A stretch of 64,000 nucleotides of DNA from Marinomonas sp. KMM3893. GTDB lineage: Bacteria; Pseudomonadota; Gammaproteobacteria; Pseudomonadales; Marinomonadaceae. The DNA lies in contig NZ_SJSC01000007.1 in assembly GCF_004352855.1 (NCBI RefSeq), forward strand, positions 1 to 64,000, read 5' to 3'. The position numbers and the translations under genes are program-made. Shown here piece by piece: positions 19,848-30,612 of this stretch (position 1 is the first letter of the stretch; each line of letters starts with the position of its first letter). The notes under the pieces are model-generated. The model did no database searches. It was not told the origin of the DNA and worked only from the letters and a program-made list of their open reading frames with translations.

Positions 19848-21662
19848 ATGAATTTAGCATCGAGAAAGCACATGCCATCTTATTTGCACACCTTTGCCTA
19901 TGCCCACAAAAAATCGCCTACGATGAGATCGGCCGCCACACTTTTCCTTATTTTAAGCTCGGCTGCTTTATTTGGCTGCAGTTCAACACCTCAACCCGCA
20001 GACACCCCAGCCAAACCACAAAAAACAGCACCAAACATAAGCGCAACAAAGAACCCAAACGATCAAATTGAGGCTCTCTTAGAAGCAGAGTTCACACTGC
20101 AAAGAGAGGGACCAAGCAAAGCGTTTCAGCCATTTTATCAGCTCGTTAAGAAAACACGTGATGAACATCTAGCTGAGCGACTTATGCAGATTTCAGCCGC
20201 CAGTCAGAGCAATATAAACATCGAAAAAAGCACTAACTTGCTTATTTCCATTGATCCTTTTAACGAACAAGCCTATGCACTGAAATTACAGATGCTGTTG
20301 CAATCTCATCGCCCTGACGAAGCGACCGCACTACTAAGCTCAATCATTGATAAGGGCGTTTCGGTTCATTTTTTACCTCTTTATATTGATAAAAACATTC
20401 GCAACACGGATTTGATCAATACCGTCACCCGCACTTTGGCGCAATTGCCAGACAGCTACCACAATAACCTTTCAGTTAAGGCAAGCGATGCACGGGTGCA
20501 ATTCAGTGCTGGCGATTACAAAACCACAATCCAGACCACCAAAGCACTATTAGCCAACAAAAAAACAACCGACACTGAGCCTTTATACCTCCTTCTTGCC
20601 TATAGCCAAGATCAATTAGGAAACCAAAAAAGCGCCATATCCACGTTGGAAAAAGGATTGTCGCACTTCCCTCGAAGCACTCGCCTACTCACACCATTAT
20701 TGGAGTTTTTAGTACACTCTGGGGAAATTAAAAAGGCCGTAAAAAGTTACCAAAACACCGCTCTCACACACTCAGATCACACCCAAGCTGGCATTACCTT
20801 TAGCAACCTACTCATTGCCACTGGGCACCCAAAGACAGCCTTAACGACGTTGAGAGCATTACCGGAAAATAAATACGGTCTTGAGAACCAAGTCGGTTAT
20901 TTAATCGCAACCGCCCTTTCTGATATGGGAGAAAAGCCCCAAGCCATTAAAGAAATGAAAACGGTGTCTGGCGTCCTCAACACTCACGCCACCAGCCAAA
21001 TAGCCTTGTGGCTTTATGACGAGCATAGGGAAAACGAAATCAATAGCATGGTGCTCAATCGAACGCACAGAGAGCACATCCCTGAAGTCGTCACGAGCAT
21101 TTGCCGCTTACACGAAGAGAAACAGCACAATGATTTATCATTAGCGCTGTTAAACGATGCGCTAACAGCGTATCCACACTCTGACGCCTTGCGTTATCGT
21201 AAAGCACTGCTTGAAGACAGCATGGGCAATTGGCAAAACACCATCGCAGATTTAAAGCATTTATTAGACAAAAAGCCGCAAGACGCTCAATACCTTAACG
21301 CTTTAGGTTATACACTATTAACGCGCACTAAAAACATCGATGAAGCGATGCACTATATCGAAGAAGCCTACCAACAAGACCCAGAAGATCCTGCTATTAT
21401 TGACAGCTTAGGGTGGGGGTTATTTTTACAAGGCAAATTAACCAGCGCTTCTTTTTATCTAAAAAAAGCATGGAACACATTACAAGACGCTGAAATCGGA
21501 GCCCATTACGGCGAGGTTTTATGGCAACAAAAGGCCCATAACCAAGCCGCCTATATCTGGGAAAAAGCGCTTAAAGAAAGCCCTCAGAACAGTTTATTAT
21601 TAGAAACCATAAAGAGACTTTCCCCTTCTCTTCTAGACAACACTATTAAGGACAATCAATGA
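19848..21662 (+). CDS. TPR-repeat lipoprotein upstream of lolB
   Basis: Predicted outer-membrane lipoprotein with about ten TPR-like helical repeats. A hydrophobic stretch ends in a lipobox cysteine (SAALFGC), followed by a Pro/Thr-rich linker. Homologues in Pseudomonas (PA4667) lie in the same place, before lolB; the function is unknown. The ATG at 19848 has AAGG well placed but gives an unusually long charged stretch before the signal core. An ATG at 19923 would give a standard signal peptide but has no Shine-Dalgarno sequence. Confidence 0.85.
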   Translation: MNLASRKHMPSYLHTFAYAHKKSPTMRSAATLFLILSSAALFGCSSTPQPADTPAKPQKTAPNISATKNPNDQIEALLEAEFTLQREGPSKAFQPFYQLVKKTRDEHLAERLMQISAASQSNINIEKSTNLLISIDPFNEQAYALKLQMLLQSHRPDEATALLSSIIDKGVSVHFLPLYIDKNIRNTDLINTVTRTLAQLPDSYHNNLSVKASDARVQFSAGDYKTTIQTTKALLANKKTTDTEPLYLLLAYSQDQLGNQKSAISTLEKGLSHFPRSTRLLTPLLEFLVHSGEIKKAVKSYQNTALTHSDHTQAGITFSNLLIATGHPKTALTTLRALPENKYGLENQVGYLIATALSDMGEKPQAIKEMKTVSGVLNTHATSQIALWLYDEHRENEINSMVLNRTHREHIPEVVTSICRLHEEKQHNDLSLALLNDALTAYPHSDALRYRKALLEDSMGNWQNTIADLKHLLDKKPQDAQYLNALGYTLLTRTKNIDEAMHYIEEAYQQDPEDPAIIDSLGWGLFLQGKLTSASFYLKKAWNTLQDAEIGAHYGEVLWQQKAHNQAAYIWEKALKESPQNSLLLETIKRLSPSLLDNTIKDNQ

Positions 21663-22237
21663 TGTTTTTTCGCGTTACCTTATTGGCATTGCTGACAACG
21701 CTATTGGCGGCTTGTACCAGTCAACCACAGGTACAAACACCGCCGCCTTCTAGCGTTAGCACCATCAAACAATGGGAAGCCGAAGGCCGTGTTGGGATTC
21801 GAACAGAACACGACGCCGTGTCTGGGAATTTTAACTGGCAGCACAGCCCAAACACATTTGATTTACGCATTTACGGCCCATTTGGGCAGGGCAGTACAGA
21901 ATTAAGCAAAAGCAAAGACGGTAAAGTGGTATTGGCCTACGAAGACCAAAAAGCAGAAGGTTATGATGCCGAACAACTTCTTAAGCAACGCTTGGGGTGG
22001 CAATTTCCAGTCCGCCAAGTAACCTATTGGATCCGAGGATTACCCTACCCCAACACCCCAAGCACAGTAAAAAAATCACAAAACAGTGAATTGCCGGAAG
22101 AAATCACACAAGATGGCTGGACCATTTCTTATCAGAAATTTTCCAACATCCGCGGCTTGTCTTTGCCACAAAAAATGCAAGTTTCTCGCCCACCCTATCG
22201 CGTTAATTTAATAATCACCCAATGGACTATTCAGTAA
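21659..22237 (+). CDS. lolB: Outer-membrane lipoprotein receptor LolB
   Basis: Receives lipoproteins from periplasmic LolA and inserts them into the outer membrane. The 192-residue protein has a signal peptide with lipobox LLAAC near residue 19 and the family segments KQWEAEGRVGIR and YWIRGLPYP. It overlaps the preceding stop by four bases, in the usual order before ispE. Confidence 0.94.
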   Translation: MMFFRVTLLALLTTLLAACTSQPQVQTPPPSSVSTIKQWEAEGRVGIRTEHDAVSGNFNWQHSPNTFDLRIYGPFGQGSTELSKSKDGKVVLAYEDQKAEGYDAEQLLKQRLGWQFPVRQVTYWIRGLPYPNTPSTVKKSQNSELPEEITQDGWTISYQKFSNIRGLSLPQKMQVSRPPYRVNLIITQWTIQ

Positions 22238-22242
22238 ATTCT

Positions 22243-23097
22243 ATGAAACTCCCTTCACCGGCGAAATTGAACCTTTTTTTGCACATTACCGGTCAGCGTA
22301 GTGACGGCTACCATGACCTGCAAACGCTTTTTCAACTGACTGATTTTTGCGACACCTTAACCTTTGATATAAACGAACAAGATAGTGTGAGCATATCACC
22401 TGATATTCCTACTCTGCCGACATCTGATAATCTGATTTTTAAAGCGGCAGAACTGCTCAAACCTTATCGCAAATATGCTTATCATGGTGTCGATATTGTT
22501 CTAGAAAAACAATTACCTATGGGTGGAGGCATTGGCGGAGGAAGCTCCAACGCGGCCACGACTTTACTCGCCCTAAACACCTTATGGCAATGCGGCCTTT
22601 CTTTACAAACGCTAGCCAATTTAGGGCTTCAGTTAGGAGCCGATGTGCCTGTTTTTGTCATGGGTACATCGGCGTTTGCTCAAGGTGTGGGTGAGCAACT
22701 CCAACCCGTCGAGCTAGAGACCCCGTATTTTTTAATCATAAAACCCGATTGCCACGTCTCAACTGGTCAAATATTTACCGATAAACATTTGACAAGAGAC
22801 ACCCCTCCCATCAAAATATCGCACGCCTTAACGCTGGGCGGGCGTAATGATTGTTTAAACGTGGTAATAAAGCACAATCCTGAAGTAAATGACGCGTATT
22901 TGTGGCTTAAAAATCACGGTGACGCCAAACTGACCGGGACCGGTGCCTGCCTCTTTTTAACGTTTCATAATCGTCAAGACGCTGAGCGACTAAGAGCGTC
23001 TACACCTGAAAAATGGCAAGCTTGGGTTTGCCAAGGCTGTAACCTTTCCCCGACTCATACTGCATTAAATCAGTGGATCGAGAAAAACAAAGCGTAA
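22243..23097 (+). CDS. ispE: 4-diphosphocytidyl-2-C-methyl-D-erythritol kinase
   Basis: GHMP kinase of the MEP isoprenoid pathway. The opening PSPAKLNLFLHITGQRSDGYH and the ATP-binding glycine loop PMGGGIGGGSSNAA (about residue 88) are diagnostic. About 284 residues. The ATG at 22243 starts six bases after the lolB stop and fits the family N terminus; an in-frame ATG at 22222 overlaps lolB. Neither has a strong Shine-Dalgarno sequence. Confidence 0.95.
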   Translation: MKLPSPAKLNLFLHITGQRSDGYHDLQTLFQLTDFCDTLTFDINEQDSVSISPDIPTLPTSDNLIFKAAELLKPYRKYAYHGVDIVLEKQLPMGGGIGGGSSNAATTLLALNTLWQCGLSLQTLANLGLQLGADVPVFVMGTSAFAQGVGEQLQPVELETPYFLIIKPDCHVSTGQIFTDKHLTRDTPPIKISHALTLGGRNDCLNVVIKHNPEVNDAYLWLKNHGDAKLTGTGACLFLTFHNRQDAERLRASTPEKWQAWVCQGCNLSPTHTALNQWIEKNKA

Positions 23098-23166
23098 TTC
23101 GCATGTTATTAGCGCACTACGTCAGCCACCTATGTTCATAGTTATAAAATACAAAGGGTATACACA

Positions 23167-24114
23167 GTGTCCAAGTTGATGGTTTTTACCGGTAATGCAA
23201 ACCCTGAACTCGCTCGCAGGGTGGTTCGCCGCTTAGGGCTACCTATTGGCAATGCAACCGTAGGTAAATTTAGCGACGGAGAAATTGCGGTCGAGATCAA
23301 TGAAAATGTCCGCGGTAAAGACGTTTTTATTATCCAATCCACGTGCGCCCCTAGTAATGATAATTTAATGGAATTAATCGTGATGGCAGATGCGCTACGT
23401 CGAGCATCCGCTTCCCGAGTTACCGCGGTGATTCCATATTTCGGTTACGCTCGCCAAGACCGTCGAGTTCGTTCTGCTCGCGTACCGATTACCGCAAAAG
23501 TGGTTGCCGATATGATTTCTGCAGTGGGCATTAACCGAGTATTAACGGTTGACCTTCACGCGGATCAGATCCAAGGCTTTTTCGACATTCCAGTCGACAA
23601 CGTCTATGCCACCCCACTACTACTGGATGATCTTCAGCGCCAAGGCCATGAAAACATTGCCGTGGTTTCTCCAGATGTTGGTGGTGTTGTCCGTGCTCGT
23701 GCTTTTGCGAAACTATTAGATGACGCCGATCTTGCGATCATCGACAAACGTCGTCCACGCGCTAATGAAGCGCAAATTATGCATTTGATTGGCGATGTTG
23801 CAGGCAAGACCTGCGTTCTTATCGATGATATGTGTGACACCGGAGGTACATTGTGTGCCGCGGCAAAAGCACTAAAAGAACACGGCGCGGCAAAAGTATT
23901 AGCTTATTGCACACACCCTGTTCTCTCTGGCAAAGCCATTGAAAACGTAAAAAATTCCGTGCTTGATGAGTTGGTCGTGACTGATACCATCCCATTGACA
24001 CAAGAGGCGCAAAATTGCCCTCAAATACGCCAATTGTCGATGTCTGACATTATGGCGGAGGCTGTTCGTCGCGTTTGCAACGAAGAGTCTATCAGTGCCA
24101 TGTTTGGGGCCTAA
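23167..24114 (+). CDS. prs: Ribose-phosphate pyrophosphokinase
   Basis: Makes PRPP from ribose 5-phosphate and ATP for purine, pyrimidine, NAD, His and Trp synthesis. The 315-residue protein has the [13 protein letters not shown] and [11 protein letters not shown] segments, and the PRPP-binding loop [12 protein letters not shown] near residue 218. The start is GTG. It follows ispE, as in many gammaproteobacteria. Confidence 0.97.
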   Translation: MSKLMVFTGNANPELARRVVRRLGLPIGNATVGKFSDGEIAVEINENVRGKDVFIIQSTCAPSNDNLMELIVMADALRRASASRVTAVIPYFGYARQDRRVRSARVPITAKVVADMISAVGINRVLTVDLHADQIQGFFDIPVDNVYATPLLLDDLQRQGHENIAVVSPDVGGVVRARAFAKLLDDADLAIIDKRRPRANEAQIMHLIGDVAGKTCVLIDDMCDTGGTLCAAAKALKEHGAAKVLAYCTHPVLSGKAIENVKNSVLDELVVTDTIPLTQEAQNCPQIRQLSMSDIMAEAVRRVCNEESISAMFGA

Positions 24115-24181
24115 GCCAAACACTTTCGCTCGGAACGGGTCGCAGTTCTGGGCACCACTTATTATTAATTAGGAAAATACC

Positions 24182-24760
24182 ATGACATTATCAATTAATG
24201 CCGTTGCACGTACTGAAGAAGGTAAAGGTGCGAGCCGCCGCCTTCGTAAAGAAGGCCTAGTGCCTGCTGTCATCTACGGTGGCGACGTTGAACCAAAATC
24301 CGTTACTCTAAAAGATAACGAAGTTCTTAAAGCTGTTTCTACACCTGGTTTCTTAACTAGTGTTGTTGAAGTATCTGTTGATGGCCAAGCTGAAAAAGTA
24401 CTTGTTAAAGCACTTCAACGCCACCCAGCAACTGGTGCAGTAATGCACATGGACCTATTGCGCATCGCTGAAAACACTGTGATCACAACTCGTGTTCCTT
24501 TAAGTTTCATCAACGCTGCGAAAAGTGAAGGCGTTAAGAGCCAAGGCGGTCGTTTGACTGTTGAAGCGAAACTGGCTGAAGTTCGCTGCCTACCAGCTAA
24601 CCTACCTGCTGAATTGATCGTTGATACTATCAATGGCCAACTTGGTCAGATCTTCCACCTATCTGATGCAACACTACCAGAAGGCGTTGAGTTGATTGCT
24701 TTGCTTAAAGGCGAAGATCACAACCAACCAATCGGTCGTATCGACAAATCTAAACGTTAA
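24182..24760 (+). CDS. rplY: 50S ribosomal protein L25 (Ctc form)
   Basis: Binds 5S rRNA in the large subunit. At 192 residues this is the long general-stress (Ctc) form: an N-terminal L25 domain ([25 protein letters not shown]) plus a C-terminal beta domain. A good AGGAAA lies before the ATG. It lies between prs and pth. Confidence 0.96.
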   Translation: MTLSINAVARTEEGKGASRRLRKEGLVPAVIYGGDVEPKSVTLKDNEVLKAVSTPGFLTSVVEVSVDGQAEKVLVKALQRHPATGAVMHMDLLRIAENTVITTRVPLSFINAAKSEGVKSQGGRLTVEAKLAEVRCLPANLPAELIVDTINGQLGQIFHLSDATLPEGVELIALLKGEDHNQPIGRIDKSKR

Positions 24761-24779
24761 GATCATTGAAGGTAGCATT

Positions 24780-25364
24780 GTGGCAGGTTTCAAATTATTA
24801 GTCGGTCTGGGTAATCCAGGTAACGAATACGAGAACACTCGTCACAATGCAGGCGCCCAATGGGTTGAGGCATTGGCTCGTCAGAGCCAGTGCCTTTTGC
24901 GTTCTGAAAAGAAGTTCTCAGGCCAATTTGGCAAAGTTTCTATAGCTGGTGAAGAATGCTATTTGCTTATTCCCACCACCTATATGAATTTAAGCGGCAA
25001 AGCCGTTCAAGCGGTTTGTCAGTTTTACAAAATCCCTCCAGAAGAAGTTCTTGTCATCCATGACGAACTGGACATCCCTCCTGGTACTGTCAAACTTAAA
25101 AAAGGTGGCGGTCACGGTGGCCATAACGGTCTAAAAGACATCATAGCGAAGCTTGCAAACAACCGAGAGTTTGGTCGTTTGCGCATCGGTATCGGACACC
25201 CGGGACACGCCAGCCAAGTCGCAAATTATGTTCTTAAAAAAGCATCGCCAGATGACTACAGCAAAATAGAACAGACAATCGACGAATCATTACGCTACGT
25301 TGATGACATCGTACGCGGCAACCTAAACGCTGTTATGAACCAATTACACAGCTTCAAAGCATAA
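24780..25364 (+). CDS. pth: Peptidyl-tRNA hydrolase
   Basis: Releases tRNA from stalled peptidyl-tRNAs. The protein opens with [19 protein letters not shown], which contains the catalytic histidine, followed by [10 protein letters not shown] and [10 protein letters not shown]. The start is the GTG at 24780, chosen because GAAGG precedes it and it matches the family N terminus; this gives 194 residues. The open frame continues upstream into rplY and should not be used. Confidence 0.96.
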   Translation: MAGFKLLVGLGNPGNEYENTRHNAGAQWVEALARQSQCLLRSEKKFSGQFGKVSIAGEECYLLIPTTYMNLSGKAVQAVCQFYKIPPEEVLVIHDELDIPPGTVKLKKGGGHGGHNGLKDIIAKLANNREFGRLRIGIGHPGHASQVANYVLKKASPDDYSKIEQTIDESLRYVDDIVRGNLNAVMNQLHSFKA

Positions 25365-25390
25365 TCATTTAATCATTCAGGAATCTCACT

Positions 25391-26482
25391 ATGGGTTTTA
25401 ATTGCGGCATCGTAGGCTTACCTAACGTTGGTAAATCCACTCTTTTTAACGCCCTTACCAAAGCTGGTATCGGCGCAGAAAACTTCCCTTTTTGCACCAT
25501 CGAGCCCAATGCCGGCGTCGTTGCTATGCCCGACCCTCGCTTAGATGCGCTCGCAGCAATCGTGAAGCCTGAACGCACACTAGCAACCACGATGGAATTC
25601 GTTGATATTGCAGGTCTTGTAGAAGGCGCGTCAAAAGGCGAAGGACTGGGCAATAAATTCCTTGCCAACATTCGCGAAACAGATGCCATTGCTCATGTTG
25701 TTCGTTGCTTTGAAGACGAAAACGTCATCCATGTATCAAATAAAGTAGACCCTAAATCAGACATCGAAGTCATTAACCTAGAGCTTATCTTTGCTGATAT
25801 AGAGTCCATCGAGAAACAATTATTCCGCACCGCGAAAAACGCCAAAAGCGGCAACAAAGACGCCATTGCCCACAAAGCCTTTCTTGAAAGCATTAAAGAG
25901 CACCTAGAAAACGGCTTGCCTGTGCGTGCTATGAAATTGTCTGACGATCAACAAAAAGAAGTCAGATCTTTTCACCTGTTGACAACCAAACCCACCATGT
26001 ACATTGCGAACGTGGCAGAAGACGGTTTTGAAAATAACCCTCACCTAGATCAAGTGCGTGAAATCGCCGCGGCAGAAGGCGCCATGGTGGTGCCTATCTG
26101 TAATCAGCTTGAAGCAGAAATTTCTGAGCTAGACGCAGAAGAAATGCAAGAATTCCTTGATGAGATGGGCATGACAGAGCCAGGTCTTGATCGCGTCATT
26201 CGCGCAGGCTATGAGCTTCTCGGCCTTCAGACCTACTTTACAGCGGGCGTAAAAGAAGTGCGTGCATGGACAGTCAAACAAGGCGCAACCGGCCCACAGG
26301 CCGCTGGTGTGATCCACACGGACTTTGAAAAAGGCTTTATCCGCGCAGAAGTTGTTGCCTACAACGATTTCATTCAATACCAGGGTGAAAGTGGCGCAAA
26401 AGAAGCTGGGAAATGGCGTCTAGAAGGAAAAGACTACATTGTGAAAGACGGCGACGTCATGCATTTCCGTTTTAATGTTTGA
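25391..26482 (+). CDS. ychF: Redox-regulated ATPase YchF (Obg-like, OLA1 family)
   Basis: Obg-like P-loop protein that prefers ATP and associates with ribosomes. The 363-residue protein has the Walker A motif GLPNVGKST at residues 8-16, the Obg-type segment [30 protein letters not shown], and a C-terminal TGS domain (about 275-363). It is the last gene of the operon and follows pth by 26 bases. Confidence 0.97.
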   Translation: MGFNCGIVGLPNVGKSTLFNALTKAGIGAENFPFCTIEPNAGVVAMPDPRLDALAAIVKPERTLATTMEFVDIAGLVEGASKGEGLGNKFLANIRETDAIAHVVRCFEDENVIHVSNKVDPKSDIEVINLELIFADIESIEKQLFRTAKNAKSGNKDAIAHKAFLESIKEHLENGLPVRAMKLSDDQQKEVRSFHLLTTKPTMYIANVAEDGFENNPHLDQVREIAAAEGAMVVPICNQLEAEISELDAEEMQEFLDEMGMTEPGLDRVIRAGYELLGLQTYFTAGVKEVRAWTVKQGATGPQAAGVIHTDFEKGFIRAEVVAYNDFIQYQGESGAKEAGKWRLEGKDYIVKDGDVMHFRFNV

Positions 26483-26509
26483 TTTTTTATAAAACATTAA
26501 AGAAAACAC

Positions 26510-26540
26510 TTGACCCGTTAACGGGTTATATGAATAATAT
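26510..26540 (+). promoter_or_regulatory. Promoter of the tRNA-Gln/Met array
   Basis: A -35 TTGACC (26510-26515) is followed after 17-19 bases by AATAAT/TAATAT (26533-26540) and then a GC-rich CGCGCC segment, as in stable-RNA promoters. It lies about 55 bases before the first tRNA. Confidence 0.65.
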
Positions 26541-26594
26541 CGCGCCACAGAGACAGCAGATCGTTCTGCGATAACTGGCTCTGTGACAGTCTAT

Positions 26595-26669
26595 TGGGGT
26601 ATCGCCAAGCGGTAAGGCAACAGGTTTTGATCCTGTCATGCGTAGGTTCGAATCCTGCTACCCCAGCCA
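26595..26669 (+). tRNA. tRNA-Gln (TTG), copy 1
   Basis: 75 bases with encoded CCA. Acceptor TGGGGTA pairs with TACCCCA, and the anticodon loop TTTTGAT places TTG at 26627-26629. The T-arm GTTCGAATC is intact. Same sequence as the two other copies in the array. Confidence 0.97.
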
Positions 26670-26678
26670 ATAGACAAC

Positions 26679-26755
26679 GGCTATGTAGCTCAGTTGGTTA
26701 GAGCACATCACTCATAATGATGGGGTCACTAGTTCGAATCTAGTCATAGCCACCA
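26679..26755 (+). tRNA. tRNA-Met (CAT), elongator, copy 1
   Basis: 77 bases with encoded CCA. Acceptor GGCTATG pairs with CATAGCC, and the anticodon CAT is at 26713-26715. A paired 1-72 position and the GGCTA start mark it as an elongator, not the initiator, tRNA. Confidence 0.96.
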
Positions 26756-26767
26756 ACAACTCGATAA

Positions 26768-26842
26768 TGGGGTATCGCCAAGCGGTAAGGCAACAGGTTT
26801 TGATCCTGTCATGCGTAGGTTCGAATCCTGCTACCCCAGCCA
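26768..26842 (+). tRNA. tRNA-Gln (TTG), copy 2
   Basis: Base-for-base repeat of copy 1 over all 75 positions, including CCA. Confidence 0.97.
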
Positions 26843-26868
26843 TCGTCACACGTTATAGATACAATTTA

Positions 26869-26945
26869 GGCTATGTAGCTCAGTTGGTTAGAGCACATCA
26901 CTCATAATGATGGGGTCACTAGTTCGAATCTAGTCATAGCCACCA
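26869..26945 (+). tRNA. tRNA-Met (CAT), elongator, copy 2
   Basis: Repeat of Met copy 1 over all 77 positions, including CCA. The spacers on each side differ from those around copy 1. Confidence 0.96.
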
Positions 26946-26964
26946 CTCGAAAAAAATGATTCTT

Positions 26965-27039
26965 TGGGGTATCGCCAAGCGGTAAGGCAACAGGTTTTGA
27001 TCCTGTCATGCGTAGGTTCGAATCCTGCTACCCCAGCCA
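26965..27039 (+). tRNA. tRNA-Gln (TTG), copy 3
   Basis: Third identical 75-base tRNA-Gln, last in the array. No clear terminator hairpin follows before the next gene. Confidence 0.97.
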
Positions 27040-27161
27040 TCATTTTCCAGCAATATCTCACGCCACATTACATCCATTTTCCTCCTTATTTCTCTGGATT
27101 TTGTTACACGAAGACCTATAATGGAAGAAATTTGTCAATTTCTGATTTATGGATGTACGTT

Positions 27162-27839
27162 ATGATGAAGCCAGCCCTACTTCTTACCACCGCCCTATTA
27201 GCAGGCACAGCACAAGCCGATATTTTAGGCCTGACTGCCGAGGTTGGTTCTTACTCACCCAGCGCCGATGATAGCTATATTTCAGACAGTGGCAGCAGCA
27301 AAAAATCAGCCGACCTAGACGGTAAGAGCGGCACCTATTTTGGTATTGCTTTTGAGCACCCATTACCACTGATTCCAAATGTTCGCTTTCAAACCCTTGA
27401 TCTGAAAGCAAACGGCAGCTCTGATGGAAAATCAGCCAAACTCGACCTTTCCCACCAAGACTACACGCTTTACTACGAATTTCTTGATGGCTTACTTTGG
27501 ATCGATCTAGACGCAGGTCTTACCATACGAAAATTTGACGGCTCAGTATCCCTTGATGGTGATAAATCCAACCTATCTGACTTCTACCCATTAGGCTATG
27601 TCGCTGGCTACGTAACCGTACCAGGCACGCGCTTATCTTTTGGTGGCGAAGTTAAAGCAGGCGGCTTTGATGGCTCCAGCATCACTGACACCACGCTTAA
27701 AGTAAAATACCAAAGTCCTTTCTTGGTTGGTCTTGAAGGCGGTTACCGCAAAATCGACCTAGACCTAGACGACATTGATGGAAAAGACATCAAAAGTGAT
27801 TTCTCAGGTGTGTTTGTCGGTGCCTTTATCGACTTCTAA
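27162..27839 (+). CDS. Outer-membrane beta-barrel protein (TIGR04219-like)
   Basis: Protein of about 225 residues with a cleavable signal peptide (MMKPALLLTTALLAGTAQA), then alternating polar/hydrophobic strands rich in Gly, Ser and Asp. It ends in the terminal phenylalanine typical of outer-membrane barrels (GAFIDF). It resembles the small outer-membrane family annotated TIGR04219; the function is unknown. The ATG at 27162 is chosen for the signal peptide. The frame is open back into the last tRNA, which is not coding. Confidence 0.75.
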   Translation: MMKPALLLTTALLAGTAQADILGLTAEVGSYSPSADDSYISDSGSSKKSADLDGKSGTYFGIAFEHPLPLIPNVRFQTLDLKANGSSDGKSAKLDLSHQDYTLYYEFLDGLLWIDLDAGLTIRKFDGSVSLDGDKSNLSDFYPLGYVAGYVTVPGTRLSFGGEVKAGGFDGSSITDTTLKVKYQSPFLVGLEGGYRKIDLDLDDIDGKDIKSDFSGVFVGAFIDF

Positions 27840-27864
27840 TTCGCCATTAAGAGAACAAGAAAAC

Positions 27865-27903
27865 AAAAAAGCCAGTATGACACATCGTCATACTGGCTTT
27901 TTT
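27865..27903 (+). terminator. Terminator after the beta-barrel gene
   Basis: A stem of about 17 bp (AAAAAAGCCAGTATGAC and its complement) has a 5-base loop and a T run on both strands. Confidence 0.88.
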
Positions 27904-27936
27904 CGTTCACCCTTACAGAAAGCAATAAGCTTCCAT

Positions 27937-27968
27937 AAAAAACTCACCGCTAGGGTGAGTTTTTTTTA
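27937..27968 (-). terminator. Terminator of clpB
   Basis: The stem AAAAAACTCACC/GGGTGAGTTTTTT with a GCTA loop lies 20 bases past the clpB stop. T runs on both strands. Confidence 0.85.
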
Positions 27969-27988
27969 CGCCACAACAAGCACTGAGA

Positions 27989-30571
27989 TCACTGGGCTTT
28001 TTTAAACACTATTTGCTCATCCTCCACCTCAGCAAGAATATTATCGCCCGACACAAAACCACCGGACAGCAACTGATTGGCCAATGGGTTTTCAATCCAT
28101 TGCTGTATAGCACGTTTCAATGGGCGCGCCCCATACACAGGATCATAACCCACCTCAGCCAATTGATCCGATGCGGCCTCACTCAAGCTCAATGTCATGC
28201 CAAGCTCAGCCAAACGATCATTCAAATGCGCAAGCTGGATCTTAGCAATGCCTTTTATTTGTGACTGCATTAATGGGTGGAAGACCACGGTTTCATCAAT
28301 ACGGTTAATAAACTCAGGTCTAAAGTGCATACCCACCACTTCCATCACCTTAGCTTTAATGTCTTCGTATTGATCGTTCGAACGGTACTCTTGTATCACG
28401 TCAGACCCTAGGTTTGAGGTCATCACTATCACAGTGTTTCTAAAATCGACTGTGCGCCCCTGTCCGTCGGTTAAACGACCATCATCAAGCACTTGCAGCA
28501 AAATATTAAACACATCAGGGTGAGCCTTCTCTATTTCATCCAACAACAACACAGAGTAAGGACGTCGTCTAACCGCTTCCGTTAAATAACCGCCTTCTTC
28601 ATAACCAACATAGCCTGGGGGCGCACCAATCAAACGCGCAACAGAGTGTTTCTCCATAAACTCAGACATGTCGATTCGCACCATCGCCTGGTCGGTATCA
28701 AACAAGAACCTAGCCAATGACTTACACAACTCAGTCTTACCGACACCTGTAGGGCCTAAGAAGAGAAATGAGCCATTAGGGCGGTTAGGATCAGCCAACC
28801 CTGAACGAGAGCGTCTTACCGCATTAGAGACCGCCTGAACCGCTTCGTCTTGACCAATAACAGACTCATGCAAGGCGTCTTCCATGCGCAACAATCGATC
28901 GCGATCCCCTTCCAGCATTTTTTCCATTGGAATGCCGGTCCAGCGAGCCACCACAGTCGCTATTTCTTCTTCGGTCACACGATTCTTTAACAGCGTCATC
29001 TGCGTTTCTTCTTCCGCTTTACCCGCTTTTTCAATCTCAGCTTCCAACATAGGAATGACCCCATATTGCAACTCTGACATTTTGGCTAAATTACCATTAC
29101 GACGCGCTTCTTCCATCTCTTGCTTAACCGATTCCAGCTCTTCTTTTAACTTTTGAGCGCCTTGCAAAGCGGCTTTTTCCGCATTCCAAATTTCCTCGAA
29201 ATCAGAATACTGCTTTTGCAAGTCGTCAATTTCGCTCTCTAGCTCACCCAAACGCACCTTTGATGCTCGATCTGTTTCTTTCTTAAGCGCTTCTTTTTCA
29301 ATTTTGAGCTGAATTAGACGTCGCTCTAGACGGTCCATATTTTCAGGCTTAGAGTCCATCTCCATGCGAATACGACTGGCTGCCTCATCAATCAAATCAA
29401 TCGCCTTATCCGGCAATTGACGATCGGTAATATAGCGCTGCGACAACTTAGCCGCGGCGATAATGGCCGAATCAGTAATATCTACCCCATGGTGGACCTC
29501 GTAGCGCTCTTTTAAACCACGTAATATGGCAATCGAATCCAACACACTAGGTTCTTCGACCAATACTTTCTGGAAGCGACGCTCTAATGCAGCGTCTTTC
29601 TCAATGTACTGACGATACTCATCTAATGTGGTTGCCCCGACACAATGAAGCTCACCACGTGCCAGCGCAGGTTTCAGCATGTTGCCCGCATCCATAGAGC
29701 CTTCAGACTTGCCCGCCCCTACCATGGTATGGATCTCATCAATAAACAGAATGATTTGCCCTTCTTGCTTAGACAATTCACTTAACACCGCCTTGAGGCG
29801 CTCTTCAAATTCACCACGATATTTAGCGCCAGCAATCAAGGAGCCCATATCAAGCGAAAGCACTCGCTTATTCTTAAGGCCCTCAGGCACTTCACCATTG
29901 ATAATCCGTTGCGCTAAACCTTCTACAATGGCGGTTTTACCGACACCAGGCTCACCAATTAACACAGGGTTATTTTTACGACGACGTTGTAAAACTTGAA
30001 TCGTACGGCGAATTTCATCGTCTCGACCAATCACAGGATCAAGCTTACCTTCGGCTGCCTTGGTCGTCAGATCAACCGTATATTTATCCAACGCTTGTCG
30101 ATTTTCCTCGGCATTTGGATCATTAACCGACTCGCCACCACGCACACTGTCAATCACAGAAGCGATGTCCGCCTTAGTAACACCCGTCGCCTTTAGCGTC
30201 TTGGCCACATCGTCTTTGCCATCAAACATGGCCATCAGAACCAGTTCAGATGAAATAAATTGATCTTTACGCTTTTGCGCTTCTTTATCTGCAAGGTTCA
30301 TTAGGCGTCCTAATTCAGGCGACATTTGAACATTACCATCATGGTCATTAACCTTAGGCAAGCGATCTAAGAGCGCGTCTAGACTGTCACGGAATTTGGC
30401 AACCTGAACCCCAGCTTGCTGTAGAATAGGACGAGTACTGCCACCTTGCTGATCCAGCAAAGCCATGAGTAAATGAAGGGACTCGATATAAGAATGATCC
30501 TGACCCAGCGCGATTGACTGCGCATCAGACAGAGCCATCTGAAGCTTACTTGTTAAACGCTCGATTCGCAT
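27989..30571 (-). CDS. clpB: ATP-dependent disaggregase ClpB
   Basis: Hexameric AAA+ chaperone that resolubilises aggregates with DnaK. The 860-residue protein has the Clp N-domain (1-145), NBD1 with Walker A GEPGVGKT near residue 206, the M-domain coiled coil (about 405-525), NBD2 with Walker A GPTGVGKT near 607, and a C-terminal small domain. There is no ClpP-binding loop, as expected of ClpB. GGAGG lies just before the ATG. Confidence 0.97.
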   Translation of the reverse strand: MRIERLTSKLQMALSDAQSIALGQDHSYIESLHLLMALLDQQGGSTRPILQQAGVQVAKFRDSLDALLDRLPKVNDHDGNVQMSPELGRLMNLADKEAQKRKDQFISSELVLMAMFDGKDDVAKTLKATGVTKADIASVIDSVRGGESVNDPNAEENRQALDKYTVDLTTKAAEGKLDPVIGRDDEIRRTIQVLQRRRKNNPVLIGEPGVGKTAIVEGLAQRIINGEVPEGLKNKRVLSLDMGSLIAGAKYRGEFEERLKAVLSELSKQEGQIILFIDEIHTMVGAGKSEGSMDAGNMLKPALARGELHCVGATTLDEYRQYIEKDAALERRFQKVLVEEPSVLDSIAILRGLKERYEVHHGVDITDSAIIAAAKLSQRYITDRQLPDKAIDLIDEAASRIRMEMDSKPENMDRLERRLIQLKIEKEALKKETDRASKVRLGELESEIDDLQKQYSDFEEIWNAEKAALQGAQKLKEELESVKQEMEEARRNGNLAKMSELQYGVIPMLEAEIEKAGKAEEETQMTLLKNRVTEEEIATVVARWTGIPMEKMLEGDRDRLLRMEDALHESVIGQDEAVQAVSNAVRRSRSGLADPNRPNGSFLFLGPTGVGKTELCKSLARFLFDTDQAMVRIDMSEFMEKHSVARLIGAPPGYVGYEEGGYLTEAVRRRPYSVLLLDEIEKAHPDVFNILLQVLDDGRLTDGQGRTVDFRNTVIVMTSNLGSDVIQEYRSNDQYEDIKAKVMEVVGMHFRPEFINRIDETVVFHPLMQSQIKGIAKIQLAHLNDRLAELGMTLSLSEAASDQLAEVGYDPVYGARPLKRAIQQWIENPLANQLLSGGFVSGDNILAEVEDEQIVFKKAQ

Positions 30572-30612
30572 TTTGACCTCCTTGAAAAAGGGAAATATCT
30601 CTTGTTACTCAT

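Noticed and set aside
24696-24779. Longer N terminus for peptidyl-tRNA hydrolase overlapping rplY
   Set aside because: The conserved Pth N terminus starts at the GTG at 24780, which has its own ribosome site.
26964-27161. Upstream extension of the beta-barrel protein frame through tRNA-Gln copy 3
   Set aside because: The extension is just an open frame across a tRNA. The signal peptide starts at 27162.
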